Of a stretch of 64,000 nt of DNA, positions 53,901-62,340 are shown piece after piece (position 1 is the stretch's first letter; each line of letters starts with the position of its first letter). A program made the translations under genes and the position numbers. The notes beneath the pieces are model-generated. The model worked only from the letters and a program-made list of their open reading frames with translations. It was not told the origin of the DNA and did not search any database. Source of the stretch: Chitinimonas sp036961565 (GTDB taxonomy: Bacteria; Pseudomonadota; Gammaproteobacteria; Burkholderiales; Chitinimonadaceae); the NCBI RefSeq assembly GCF_036961565.1, contig NZ_JBAMDD010000008.1, positions 170,126-234,125 of the forward strand, written 5' to 3'.

Positions 53901-55719
53901 CAACAATGCGGCCAAGTTTACCGAGCACGGCGAAATCGTGGTTGGCATCCAGCCGTTGGCGGCAACAGCCGATTCGGTAGAGCTGCACTTCTGGGTACGC
54001 GATACCGGCATAGGCATGACACCTGAGCAGTGCGGCCGCATGTTTCAATCATTCAGCCAGGCCGACAGCTCAACCACGCGCAAATACGGCGGCACGGGCC
54101 TGGGCCTGGCCATTTCCAAACGCCTGGTCGAGCTGATGGACGGGCGCATCTGGGTGGAAAGCGAGCAGGGCAAGGGGTCTACCTTCCACTTCATCGCCAG
54201 GTTCGGCCTGCAGCAGACCATTGCACCGCGGCGCATGTTCAAAGCCGAGGAACTACTGGGCCTGCGCATCCTGGTGGTGGATGACAATGCCAGCGCACGC
54301 GAGATTCTCTCGACCATGGCCCGAAGCTTTGGGCTTGAAGTCGATGTGGCCAACGGGGGAGCTGCTGCCTTGCACCAACTGGCGGAAGCCGGGCGCAAGG
54401 GGCTGTTCTACGACCTCGTGCTGATGGACTGGAAGATGCCCGGCATGGATGGCCTGGAAACCGTGCTGCAGATGCATGCCAACACCGTCGGCAAGGTGCC
54501 CTCCGTCATCATGGTAACCGCCTTCGGCAGGGACGAAGCACAGGAGGAAGCGAACCGCAAACAGGTGCAACTATCCTCTGTACTGACCAAGCCGGTGACG
54601 CCGTCTACCCTGCTTGAGGCCATAGGCGAGGCATTGGGGAAAGGCCAGATGGTCGAGACCCGTTCAGCAGAGCGCGATGACCAAAGCACCACCGACATGG
54701 CCAGACTGGCCGGCGCCCGGGTCCTGCTGGTCGAAGACAACGATATGAATCAGGAACTGGCCAGCGAACTGCTGACCCAGGCCGGGATCGGATACGCCAT
54801 TGCCAACAACGGCCAGGAGGCGCTGGCCCTCCTCGCCAAGGACGACGCTTACGACGGCGTATTGATGGATTGCCAAATGCCCATCATGGACGGCTACACC
54901 GCCACCCGCGCCATCCGTGCACAACCCCGGTTTGCACAGCTGCCCATCATCGCCATGACCGCCAATGCCATGGCAGGAGATAGGGAGCTTGCCATCACCA
55001 GTGGTATGAACGACCACATCCCCAAGCCGCTGCATGTGGCAACCATGTTTGCGACCATGGCAAAGTGGATACGCCCCGCATCGCCGCAAGCGGCATTACC
55101 GGTCGCCCAGCAGCTAGGCCTAACGGCTGCACTCCCACCGCTGCCCGGCATCGATCAGGCAGCGGGCCTGGCCACCAGCATGGGCAAGCCGGCGCTCTAC
55201 CAACGCATCTTACTCAAGTTCCAGGCCTCGCAGCATGGCTTCCCGCAGGCCATGCGTGATGCTTTGCTGGCACACGACCAGACAACGGCGGCCAGGGTAG
55301 CCCACACACTACGTGGCACAGCGGGCAATATCGGCGCAATGGCGCTCGCCGCCGCAGCGGCCGAACTGGAAACCGCCTGCAAGCAAGGATGGGAGCAGGC
55401 CCGCCTGGCGCCGCTCGTCACGGCCACAGAACAGGCGCTGGCCACGGTATTGAGTGGTATATCGCAGATCGAACAAGCCAAGGACGCGACAACGGCGCTT
55501 CAGACCGCGCCGCCAGACCAAGTCCATCAACGCGTGGAGCAACTCAAGCAACTGTTGGCCGATAGCGATACCAGCGCGCTCGACCTGCTGAGCGAACTGG
55601 AGACCTTGGTGGCAAACAGCCCGGCAGCAGCCCAACTACGCGCAGTGATCGGCAAGGTCGAAATGTTTGATTTCGACGAAGCGCTAGAACTGCTCAACGC
55701 AATAGCCTTTGCCGAATAG
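50932..55719 (+). CDS. Giant hybrid sensor histidine kinase (HAMP-GAF-PASx3-HK-REC-REC-HPt)
   Basis: The 1595-residue protein has two membrane helices (about 15-35 and 200-220) around a helical periplasmic sensor. HAMP, a GAF domain (about 300-435), a coiled coil, and three PAS/PAC domains (about 480-855) follow. The kinase core has the phospho-His in FLANMSHEIRTPMNAIIG and the ATP-binding GTGLGLAI box. Two receivers follow (the first has VLMDWKMPGMDG, the second VLMDCQMPIMDG), and an HPt domain carries AHTLRGTAGNIGA. This is a complete internal phosphorelay. The output is probably the HD-GYP regulator upstream and/or the convergent REC-REC-kinase. GGAG precedes the ATG at 50932. Confidence 0.92.
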   Translation: MRSPLQLLERLPLRHKLIVGFISLLLLSLALGLQSLETQRELNRDLYQLHEEGVIGIARVQEARIHFSRMVLAAHRAVGAESDGERDEALHEMDEAHQRIQQAIQLIRPTLFKSQNVERLTQFEVLLARMLRTTSDAVDLAKQGLPDEAVSLVESVAFKQLGRSADQLLDEIVAVKESGVRDTTQAFHGSATTNNTLTYALLLGGLGLALAFAWLISLSIRRPINRVRNAVEQLAAGKLQLTIPHTDFQNETGDLARAIAALQAESIQLEAQRWIKSQESTIQAALQQADSPAELASRFFKYLAPLLNVGQGLIYRWDEARATLVLASSYAISSDRTVDSEIALGMGLLGQCAKDKLPRSVQQGADGDWRIRSTLGEIVPSDIMVIPLLSGDKLTGAMELACFDSPSNTARSLLEQVLPRLAISMEILDRSLAVQRLLEQTQQQADAMEEQAARMEEQAVELEAQQAALKDTEAWFRGIVESAPDGMLVVDENGRIILANTQLDGLFGYQPGEMVGLTVEHLVPASVRPHHGELRKGFLTEGKTRNMGGGANDLLGVRKDGSTFSVEIGLAPLPALGDRGRCVCASIRDITERKRLQEAMWRVNFLSDVALELTGSGYWHVDYSDPEYYYQSERAARILGEPIKPDGRYHLQTEWFERLLEADPVAAQNTLERYQGALDGKYDSYDAIYAYKRPLDGQVVWVHAAGKLVRGEDGTIQYMYGAYQDITQQRASEQAILNSERQIRMMLDTSPIAVRVAAQSTNTVVYANKALADMLHESPDNIVGMAPSVYYQDPEDFRLISEKMAMGESIINMPLAMKTRDGQPFWVSGSFSQITYGGGPCVLAWFFDVTELRLAKEAAENATRAKSDFLANMSHEIRTPMNAIIGMSHLALRTELDKKQRNYIEKVNRSAENLLGIINDILDFSKIEAGKMTIEHVDFRLEDVMDNFASMIGLKAEDKGLELLFDTPSDIPTALIGDPLRLGQVLINLGNNAAKFTEHGEIVVGIQPLAATADSVELHFWVRDTGIGMTPEQCGRMFQSFSQADSSTTRKYGGTGLGLAISKRLVELMDGRIWVESEQGKGSTFHFIARFGLQQTIAPRRMFKAEELLGLRILVVDDNASAREILSTMARSFGLEVDVANGGAAALHQLAEAGRKGLFYDLVLMDWKMPGMDGLETVLQMHANTVGKVPSVIMVTAFGRDEAQEEANRKQVQLSSVLTKPVTPSTLLEAIGEALGKGQMVETRSAERDDQSTTDMARLAGARVLLVEDNDMNQELASELLTQAGIGYAIANNGQEALALLAKDDAYDGVLMDCQMPIMDGYTATRAIRAQPRFAQLPIIAMTANAMAGDRELAITSGMNDHIPKPLHVATMFATMAKWIRPASPQAALPVAQQLGLTAALPPLPGIDQAAGLATSMGKPALYQRILLKFQASQHGFPQAMRDALLAHDQTTAARVAHTLRGTAGNIGAMALAAAAAELETACKQGWEQARLAPLVTATEQALATVLSGISQIEQAKDATTALQTAPPDQVHQRVEQLKQLLADSDTSALDLLSELETLVANSPAAAQLRAVIGKVEMFDFDEALELLNAIAFAE

Positions 55720-55728
55720 GACTGGAAT

Positions 55729-57276
55729 TCAGGGGTTCCCGGGCAGTTGCACCACAAAAGTACTGGTGTCCTCCTCGTCCGATACCTCGAAGGTCACATC
55801 CCCACCCTGCGCGCAGGCCAGCAACTTGGCCGAATAAGTGCCTAGCCCGGATCCGCTCGGCTTACCGTAGGTAACATGCTTCTGGAACAGACGCTCGCGG
55901 ATTTCCGGCGGTACAGCACCCCGGTTGCGGATGCTGATCCGAACAGGGTTGCCAGCGATCAGTGATGCCGTGACACGGCTACCGATGGGGGCGGCCTCGC
56001 AGGCATTCTTGAGCAGGTTGTTCAGCAGCGAGTAGATCAGCATGGCATCGCCTGCCACCTGTGGCGCCTCATCGCCTACATCGACATCCGTATCGACGGC
56101 GATGACCAGTTGCTTGGAGGCGAAAGTCATCCTCACCATCTCGACCACCCGACGCAACATGTCCCCGATAGGCAGGGGTTTGGCGTTAAGGGTAAAGCGA
56201 CCGGTTTCAATCTTGAGCAACTCGGTGGACAGGTTGATCATGTCCATCACCTGCAGCACAGCATGTTCGGCCAAGCGCAACTGCTCCGATTGCCGGTGCG
56301 TGGTATCGGAATCATCAAGCAGCAATTGCAACGTCGCCATCGCGCCCGCCAGCGGCCCCTTGATGTCGTGACGCATCATCGCATCCATGTCATCGCGCAG
56401 GCGGGCCGTTTCCAGCAGATTGTCGTAGTCGGCCTGCAACTGCTTGCGCAGCTCGACATAGCGCATGAAGTTATCCACACGCAACTTGAGCTGTATGGGG
56501 TCGAGCGGCTTGCTGATGAAATCGACGGCGCCCAGCTCCATACCCTTCAGCTTCGAATTTGCATCGGTTAGCGCAGTGACAAAGATGATGGGTATGCCCT
56601 CCGCATTGGGATGCTCACGCATCTGTCGCGCCACCTCGAAACCATCCATGCCTGGCATCATCACATCCAGCAACACTAGGTCAGGTGGGTTGTCCGAGCA
56701 GCAGATATCCAGCGCCTTCTGGCCGTGGTGGGCAGCACGGACACGATAGGCTCCTTTGAATATCTCCGCGAGCAGGTGCAGATTGTCCGGTGTGTCGTCG
56801 ACCAGCAATACGGTAGCTTGCTCGGGCACTGCCGTAGCAGGCAGGGTGCTGCCCGCAGGCGTCTGCCCTGCAGGCGATGTGCCGGCCTCATGGCGCACCC
56901 GAACCCGAAGCGCTCGCTTGATACCCTGTAGCAACCGGTTCGCCGTATAAGGCTTAACCAACAGGTCACTGATGCCCAATGCAACCGCTTCCTCGATACG
57001 GCTACGCGCTGCTGCTGCGGTAATCATGATGAAGGGGATACTCGCCAGCTTGGCATCGTTACGCATCGCTCGAAGCAGATCGACGCCGGACATGGCAGGC
57101 ATATTCCAGTCGGACACCACAACATCAAAGCGCTTGGCTTGCAGCAACCTGAGCGCCTCAACTCCATCGCGGGCGAGTTCGGCATTCTCAATGCCAATCG
57201 ATGCCAATTGCGCCGCCGTCACCTTGCGCATTGTTTCCTGGTCATCGACGACCAGCACTTTCAATCGCTCGTACAT
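55729..57276 (-). CDS. REC-REC-histidine kinase protein
   Basis: The 515-residue protein begins with two receiver domains: VLVVDDQETMRK with VVVSDWNMPAMSG, then VLLVDDTPDN with VLLDVMMPGMDG. A coiled coil, a histidine-kinase dimerisation segment (MMRHDIKGPLAGAMATLQ) and an ATPase domain with the GSGLGTY box follow. It has no membrane helix, so it is a soluble kinase under receiver control. The ATG at 57276 has GAGG eight bases upstream. It is convergent with the hybrid kinase, with only 9 bp between the stops. Confidence 0.9.
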   Translation of the reverse strand: MYERLKVLVVDDQETMRKVTAAQLASIGIENAELARDGVEALRLLQAKRFDVVVSDWNMPAMSGVDLLRAMRNDAKLASIPFIMITAAAARSRIEEAVALGISDLLVKPYTANRLLQGIKRALRVRVRHEAGTSPAGQTPAGSTLPATAVPEQATVLLVDDTPDNLHLLAEIFKGAYRVRAAHHGQKALDICCSDNPPDLVLLDVMMPGMDGFEVARQMREHPNAEGIPIIFVTALTDANSKLKGMELGAVDFISKPLDPIQLKLRVDNFMRYVELRKQLQADYDNLLETARLRDDMDAMMRHDIKGPLAGAMATLQLLLDDSDTTHRQSEQLRLAEHAVLQVMDMINLSTELLKIETGRFTLNAKPLPIGDMLRRVVEMVRMTFASKQLVIAVDTDVDVGDEAPQVAGDAMLIYSLLNNLLKNACEAAPIGSRVTASLIAGNPVRISIRNRGAVPPEIRERLFQKHVTYGKPSGSGLGTYSAKLLACAQGGDVTFEVSDEEDTSTFVVQLPGNP

Positions 57277-57556
57277 GCAGGCTGCCTCAGTCAGCTGATC
57301 ACCTTGCTCATTTAAGGCCAAGATGGGCAGGATTACGAATAGTGACCGCTACCTAGCTGCAGACGAGATGGTGCTTTGGTGCCTGCATCGGCCCATACTG
57401 ATTTTCCGCTTCTTAGCGAACCAGGCAGCAGTCGCTAGGCTTTATCCTAAAGTTCTGGCTAGGCGCACACGCGCAGCAGCGCTGTGCATGGGTACGGCAA
57501 GCTAACTTAACAACGCCAGCTGGGCATGATGAGTGGCACTCAATGGGAGAAAAACC

Positions 57557-58207
57557 ATGACACGCGTTCGTGTTGAGAGCTTCACCATCTCGCTTGATGG
57601 GTACGGCGCAGGCCCCCATCAAGACATCGACAATCCGCTCGGTGTGGGCGGGGCGGATCTGCACCAGTGGCTATTCCCCACCTGCACCATACAACGTGCC
57701 TTATTCGGCAAGGACGGCGGCACGACCGGCGTTGACGATGATTTCGCCGCCCGGGGCTTTCACAATGTGGGTGCCTGGATACTAGGGCGGAATATGTTCG
57801 GCCCCATCCGGGGCGCTTGGCCAGATACCAGTTGGAAAGGCTGGTGGGGAGATAGTCCGCCGTATCACGTTCCCGTCTTCATCCTGACCCATCATGCTCG
57901 CGCCCCCATCGAGATGGAAGGCGGCACGACCTTCCACTTCGTCACAGGCGGCATACACGAAGCGCTCGAGCGGGCACGTGTCGCCGCCGCCGGCAAGGAC
58001 GTGCGCATCGGCGGCGGGCCAGACACCATCCAGCAGTACCTGCGCGAGGGCCTGATAGATGAGTTGCACATTGCCATCTCACCTATCCTGCTGGGCGGGG
58101 GCGCCGCACTGTTCGCAGGGTTGGACTTGCGTGCCAGGGGATACGAATGCGTTGAGTTCGTCGCGTCGGAGAAGGCCACGCATGTCGTCCTGCGGCGCCA
58201 GAACTGA
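57557..58207 (+). CDS. Dihydrofolate reductase/RibD C-terminal family protein
   Basis: The 216-residue protein matches the DHFR-like RibD_C family: SFTISLDGYGAGP at the N-terminus, a GAWILGRNMFGP segment, VFILTHHARAP and VRIGGGPDTIQQYL, which binds NADPH in the fold. The members are often called deaminase/reductase but the substrate of stand-alone proteins is unknown. GGGAGAAAAACC precedes the ATG at 57557. Confidence 0.88.
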   Translation: MTRVRVESFTISLDGYGAGPHQDIDNPLGVGGADLHQWLFPTCTIQRALFGKDGGTTGVDDDFAARGFHNVGAWILGRNMFGPIRGAWPDTSWKGWWGDSPPYHVPVFILTHHARAPIEMEGGTTFHFVTGGIHEALERARVAAAGKDVRIGGGPDTIQQYLREGLIDELHIAISPILLGGGAALFAGLDLRARGYECVEFVASEKATHVVLRRQN

Positions 58208-58263
58208 GCACCGTTGCAGCAGGCACTGTTAGCAGCAGCGCCCCACAGTGCCTGCTACCCGTA

Positions 58264-59226
58264 CTAAGCCGGCCGTACCGGCAAACACAGCTCGCAGTTG
58301 AACACCTGTGTCACCGAGTCGAAATGGGCATCGGCAGGATAGTGCTCGAAACAGGGTCTGTTGTCGCACTGCATGCCGCTGGAGGGCAGCCAGTCGCGCA
58401 GCAAGGTCAGCCAGGCGTCGCCGATATCGGCCCCTGTGCCCACGAACCGGGCCACGGCATAGCAGCCACCGGGCAGACTGGAAAGCACTGCGCTGCCGCT
58501 AGCCACATAGTCGTCCGGTACCACAACGGCCGCGTCGTAGCGGCATTTGTCCGGCGCAGTGATGCTGGGGTCATCATGGCCTATGCCGTAGCACGATCGC
58601 CCGGTCAACCCCGCAGCCGTCAGCCATGGAATAAAGGTCTGTGCCCAGAAACGGCTCACACCGGGACCATAAGGGCCGATATAGCGTTGATAAGCAATCT
58701 TGCAGGCAGATAGTTGCACGATGCGGACTTGCATATGGGCCTCCCAGGCTTTGAATGAGTCCGCATCATCGCCATTCCCCTCCTGGCCAGCCTGATCGAG
58801 CTTGCGCTGCACTTGATCCTGCTTGCGCATCTGTTGCGCGCGCCGGGCCTGCATCTCGTCCAGCAGGGCCTGCGTGCGTTCCGCCGCCCCCTTGCGCCAG
58901 CTTGTCGGCGTGCAGCCAAAGCGCGCCTTGAATGCCCGGGTAAATGCCTCTGGCGAGCCAAACCCTATCGACAGCGCTATCGCCAAGATGGCCTGATCGC
59001 CATTGCACAGCAGCAAGGCGCCTCGCTCCAGGCGGCGACGCCAAAGGTAGTCGCCCAGCGTCTCGCCCATCCATGCCGCAAACAGCCGGTGGAAGTGGTA
59101 GGGAGAAAAATGCGCCACCTCAGCCACCGTCTCAAGATCAAGCGGCTCCCCCAGGTGACGATCGATATAGTCCAAGGCGCTATTCATGCGCCTGCCGTAT
59201 TCGCGCCGGCTTTCACGCCATGTCAT
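58264..59226 (-). CDS. AraC family regulator with GyrI-like effector domain
   Basis: The 320-residue protein has an N-terminal AraC double HTH (residues about 12-112: LDLETVAEVAHFSPYHFHRLF and ALSIGFGSPEAFTRAFKARFG) and a C-terminal GyrI/SbmC-like ligand-binding domain (about 165-320) joined by a charged helix. Proteins of the Rob/TetD kind with this layout respond to small hydrophobic compounds. It is convergent with the RibD-like gene and stands alone. Confidence 0.9.
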   Translation of the reverse strand: MTWRESRREYGRRMNSALDYIDRHLGEPLDLETVAEVAHFSPYHFHRLFAAWMGETLGDYLWRRRLERGALLLCNGDQAILAIALSIGFGSPEAFTRAFKARFGCTPTSWRKGAAERTQALLDEMQARRAQQMRKQDQVQRKLDQAGQEGNGDDADSFKAWEAHMQVRIVQLSACKIAYQRYIGPYGPGVSRFWAQTFIPWLTAAGLTGRSCYGIGHDDPSITAPDKCRYDAAVVVPDDYVASGSAVLSSLPGGCYAVARFVGTGADIGDAWLTLLRDWLPSSGMQCDNRPCFEHYPADAHFDSVTQVFNCELCLPVRPA

Positions 59227-59637
59227 GCCCTACCTGCCTCCAGCCTCGGTCAGGCCCGCATCATGCCAGCCCCAGGCATCACACACCAAACCTCGCCAGG
59301 GCGGCAGCATCCGGTTCGATCATCGGCGCCTTAAGAAGGCAGCCCCAGCCCACCACCTGGCGCCGCCATGTCGCCACCACACGACAAGGCTTTCCGCTGT
59401 TTTTTCATGAGCTTACCTACCACACCCCGCCACGGCGTCGCCACCACCCGACAAATCCCAGGCCCAACTACCCCTCATCGCCGCAGCTATACGGCCATCT
59501 CACTGATACGACAGGCCTGGCGCCTGATGGCACGGCTTTTGTATGGCTCAGGCGCTCACCCCGTTCTGCGGGGTGCAACACTGGCGCCGCGGAGCCCGAG
59601 CCTCGGTGCATTCCTGCTCCCATCACCAAGGAACGCC
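59227..59637. other. Intergenic region before the bactofilin gene
   Basis: A 411-base gap with no convincing gene. It contains a near-direct repeat around 59370 and 59425 (CGCCATGTCGCCACCAC and GGCGTCGCCACCAC) and a hairpin at 59557-59575 (CACCCCG / CGGGGTG) 63 bp before the bactofilin start, possibly in its leader. Confidence 0.4.
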
Positions 59638-60246
59638 ATGTTCAACAAGACCAGTCCCCTCGCCCGTCACAACGCCAATGGTCAGGAGAGCGACAACCGC
59701 ACCACTAGCCCGTCCACCCCCAGCCAGCGCAGCGTAGGCAGCGCCTATTCCGGCCTGGAACTGGGTACTGCCCCGCCCAAGCCAGCACCCGAGCCCATTA
59801 CCACAACGCCCTCTGCCAAAACCGATAGCGACAGCCCCAGCCAGCTCAGCGTTGGCCCCAATGTCAAACTCAAGGGCGCCGAGATTCTCGATTGCGACAC
59901 CCTGGTGGTAGAGGGCCGGGTCGAGGCCACCATGGACAGCCGGGTGCTGCGCATTGCCGAAAAAGGCGCTTTCTCCGGCAAGGTCAGTATCGATATCGCC
60001 GAGATACACGGCCACTTTGATGGCGAGCTGACCGTGCGCCAGCAACTGGTGGTCCACGCCACTGGCCGGGTCAACGGCACCATACGCTACGGCAAGATGC
60101 TGGTAGAGGAAGGCGGTGAGCTATCCGGCGATGTCCGCTCGCTCAATGCCCAAGCCACCCGGCCCGAAGGGCTGCAGCGCACCGAGGCACGTCCGGTACA
60201 GGTCGAGGCCGCCAACAGCAAGCCCTTGAACGGCACGCTAGGCTAA
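59638..60246 (+). CDS. Bactofilin (polymer-forming cytoskeletal protein)
   Basis: The 202-residue protein has a disordered Ser/Pro/Thr-rich N-terminus to about residue 75. A right-handed beta-helix core follows, built of short repeats (LVVEGRVEATM, FSGKVSIDIAEIHGHFDGELTV, GRVNGTIRYGKMLVEEGGELSGDV). A tail with Pro and Glu ends the protein. Bactofilins polymerise without nucleotide and scaffold cell-wall enzymes or stalk/flagellar placement. AAGGAACGCC fixes the ATG at 59638; the open frame further upstream is not protein-like. Confidence 0.9.
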   Translation: MFNKTSPLARHNANGQESDNRTTSPSTPSQRSVGSAYSGLELGTAPPKPAPEPITTTPSAKTDSDSPSQLSVGPNVKLKGAEILDCDTLVVEGRVEATMDSRVLRIAEKGAFSGKVSIDIAEIHGHFDGELTVRQQLVVHATGRVNGTIRYGKMLVEEGGELSGDVRSLNAQATRPEGLQRTEARPVQVEAANSKPLNGTLG

Positions 60247-60256
60247 CGCCCCTCGT

Positions 60257-60284
60257 GCGGCGCCCGGCCTGCCCCGGGCGCCGC
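60257..60284. terminator. 11-bp GC hairpin between bactofilin and RidA genes
   Basis: Stem GCGGCGCCCGG / CCGGGCGCCGC with a 6-nt loop, 10 bp after the bactofilin stop and before the convergent ridA-like gene. Confidence 0.65.
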
Positions 60285-60378
60285 CAGATCGGCCTACCAT
60301 CGGGTGGTCATAGCCGCGATGGTGCTGCGCTCCCCGCAGCCAGATACCCTTGCGGGCGCCCAATGGGCATCGCCAAAG

Positions 60379-60798
60379 CTAGCGCCCACCGCCCTGGTCG
60401 GAGGCAGACTCAGGCAGCCTGGCAATCACCTTGATCTCAAACTGGTAGCCATACAGCCAGGTCACGCCTACGCCGGTCAGCGTCGGATGCGGCGCCCCAC
60501 CCCAGCACTCCGAGAACACCTGCCAGATGGGTTCGAAGTTCCGGGCGGGATCGACGATAAACACCGTCACGTCGACCACATCCTCGAAAGTGCAGCCCGC
60601 TGCCGCCAGGATGGCATTTAGATTGTCGAACGCCAGCCGGACCTGGGCCGCTAGTTCAGGCTCGGGACTACCATCGGGCCGGCTGCCGACCTGCCCCGAC
60701 ACAAACAGAAAACCGTTGGAACGCACCGCCGGCGAGTAGCGGTTTTGCTCATACAGCGCTTGGCGCTGGGCTGGGAAGACAACATCGCGTGCAGACAT
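60379..60798 (-). CDS. RidA family (YjgF/Rid) protein
   Basis: The 139-residue protein matches the Rid family: RYSPAVRSNGFLFVSGQVG, the QVRLAFDNLNAILAAAG helix and the PTLTGVGVTWL ending. Canonical RidA deaminates reactive enamines/imines using an Arg in the region before the C-terminal strand. Here the corresponding Arg is not obvious, so it may belong to the Rid4-7-type subfamily with unknown substrate. AGGAGGTGATGC is an ideal ribosome binding site. It is divergent from a LysR gene that probably controls it. Confidence 0.87.
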   Translation of the reverse strand: MSARDVVFPAQRQALYEQNRYSPAVRSNGFLFVSGQVGSRPDGSPEPELAAQVRLAFDNLNAILAAAGCTFEDVVDVTVFIVDPARNFEPIWQVFSECWGGAPHPTLTGVGVTWLYGYQFEIKVIARLPESASDQGGGR

Positions 60799-60879
60799 GC
60801 ATCACCTCCTGGTGCTGGGTCGAGTCAGATTGCGCCGGGCGAGATGGCCGGCATCGCTGATCGAACAGATAAGGCGATT

Positions 60880-60896
60880 CTAGGAATCCGCCCTAG
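60880..60896. promoter_or_regulatory. Candidate LysR box between RidA and LysR genes
   Basis: CTAGG-N7-CCTAG (T-N13-A type) lies in the divergent intergenic region. GGAATCCGCCCTA within it recurs, inverted and imperfect (TTAGGGCGGAATC), just after the lysR stop at about 61916-61930. Confidence 0.5.
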
Positions 60897-60969
60897 GCGA
60901 ATAAACACGAAAGACGCACAATGACTGTTTGGCCCTCGCAAACAATCAGCCCAGTACCAAGGGACGCCC

Positions 60970-61905
60970 ATGGACCGATTCGACGCACTGCAGGCATTCG
61001 CCCGCGTGGTGGAGGCAGGGAGCTTCACCAAGGCGGCGCAGACGCTACATATCAGCAAGACCACGGCGACTCAGCTGATCCAGCAACTGGAGGCACGCCT
61101 GCGCGTCAAGCTACTCCATCGCACTACCCGCAAGGTTCAACTGACCAGCGAGGGGGCCACCTACTACCAGCATGTGGTACGGCTGCTCGCCGATCTGGAA
61201 GAGGCCGACGCCAGCCTATCGCGCGCGGTCACCTCGCCCAAAGGACGTTTGCGGGTAGACGTACCCAGCCCTTTCGCCCTGATGATACTGGTGCCGGCCC
61301 TGCCGGACTTCCATGCCCGCTATCCCGATATCCAGCTGGATCTGGGTGTCAGCGACAGAATGGTGGATGTGATCGCCGACAATGTGGACTGCGTGCTGCG
61401 CGGCGGCGAACTACCTGACTCCTCCTTAATTGCCCGCCGCATAGGAGAACTGCCGTTTGGCGCCTACGCAGCCCCAGGCTATCTGGCGCGCTCGGGCACA
61501 CCGTTGCATCCAGCAGAGCTGCAAGACTCGCACCACCGTGTCGTGGGCTTTCTGCGTGCCAGCACTGGCAAGGTGGCGCCCATCACCCTATGGCGGGCAG
61601 AAGAGCGCATCGAGGTGCAGGGCCGCTACACCGTCGCCCTGGATGACGGCAATGCCTATCTGGCCGCAGGCCTGGCTGGCATGGGCGTACTCTGGCTGCC
61701 GCACTATATGGCCGAAGCACATGTAGCGCAGGAGCGCTTGGTCCCGCTGTTCGAGGCCTGGTGCTCCGCGCCCATGCCCATGCACCTGATGTTCTCGCCT
61801 AACCGCCATGTCAGCGCACGGCTTAGGGTATGGATAGACTGGCTGACCGAGCTGATGACCCAGCTCGCGCCGAGCGTTGCTCCGCAAGACACTCAGCGCG
61901 GCTAG
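60970..61905 (+). CDS. LysR family regulator
   Basis: The 311-residue protein starts MDRFDALQAFARVVEAGSFT and has the HTH KAAQTLHISKTTATQLIQQLE, then a LysR substrate domain with VSDRMVDVIADNVDCVLRGG, typical of the large CrgA/DsdC-like subgroup. GGGACGCCC precedes the ATG. It is divergent from the RidA-type gene, the probable target. Confidence 0.9.
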   Translation: MDRFDALQAFARVVEAGSFTKAAQTLHISKTTATQLIQQLEARLRVKLLHRTTRKVQLTSEGATYYQHVVRLLADLEEADASLSRAVTSPKGRLRVDVPSPFALMILVPALPDFHARYPDIQLDLGVSDRMVDVIADNVDCVLRGGELPDSSLIARRIGELPFGAYAAPGYLARSGTPLHPAELQDSHHRVVGFLRASTGKVAPITLWRAEERIEVQGRYTVALDDGNAYLAAGLAGMGVLWLPHYMAEAHVAQERLVPLFEAWCSAPMPMHLMFSPNRHVSARLRVWIDWLTELMTQLAPSVAPQDTQRG

Positions 61906-62086
61906 AAAATCCGGCTTAGGGCGGAATCTGGTCACTCATGACCGCCTATTCTAGCGTTCGTGATCACTCCGCTGATCAGATGTGATCGTCGTGATGGTCT
62001 CAGAGACAGCTGATCGGCCGTAGCAGACTTTCACGGGTCCGTGCGTGAACGTCTGCTATTGTCAATGAAGCGAACCGGAGGACAAG

Positions 62087-62302
62087 TTGATTGGCGCAGA
62101 TTCACCCATTTGGGCTATGACAGGCAGCACCCCAACACGCTACGATTGCGACGATGTCATGTTCACAGCGCCCCCGGCAAATGGCGATACTTTTTTTACC
62201 GACTCATTAGGATGTCTAACATGCAATGGAACGGTGCATACCAAGGTACTACAAGGGGAATTCGCCTATGTGAGAGTCATGTTAGGCATCATTGTGACGT
62301 GA
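62087..62302 (+). CDS. Possible small protein with TTG start next to the cassette array
   Basis: The TTG at 62087 is preceded by a very good GGAGG 5 bases upstream, and the 71-residue translation reads like protein (Gly/Thr/Asp mix, four cysteines in CDD, CLTCNG and a hydrophobic end). No family was recognised. A second overlapping frame (62041-62319) is less convincing. Whether it is chromosomal or belongs to the integron platform is unclear. Confidence 0.4.
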   Translation: MIGADSPIWAMTGSTPTRYDCDDVMFTAPPANGDTFFTDSLGCLTCNGTVHTKVLQGEFAYVRVMLGIIVT

Positions 62303-62340
62303 TTGATCACGTCAAATAGGATATCTACTTAACGTTAGGC
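62280..62340 (+). other. Left boundary of the cassette array, candidate attI-like region
   Basis: AACGTTAGGC at 62331-62340 contains the crossover core GTTAGGC (62334-62340) at which cassette 1 begins, as shown by its complement GCCTAAC at the start of cassette 1's own attC. A second GTTAGGC lies 53 bp upstream (62281-62287), and between them is the perfect inverted repeat GACGTGAT-TG-ATCACGTC (62296-62313). Integrase-binding repeats upstream of the core are typical of attI sites. No intI gene is seen to the left. Confidence 0.55.

Noticed and set aside
62214..62287. GTCTAAC...GTTAGGC as an additional attC before the array
   Set aside because: End boxes fit the consensus, but the arms between do not form the long imperfect palindrome seen in the other three sites, and the boundary box is not complementary to a cassette start.
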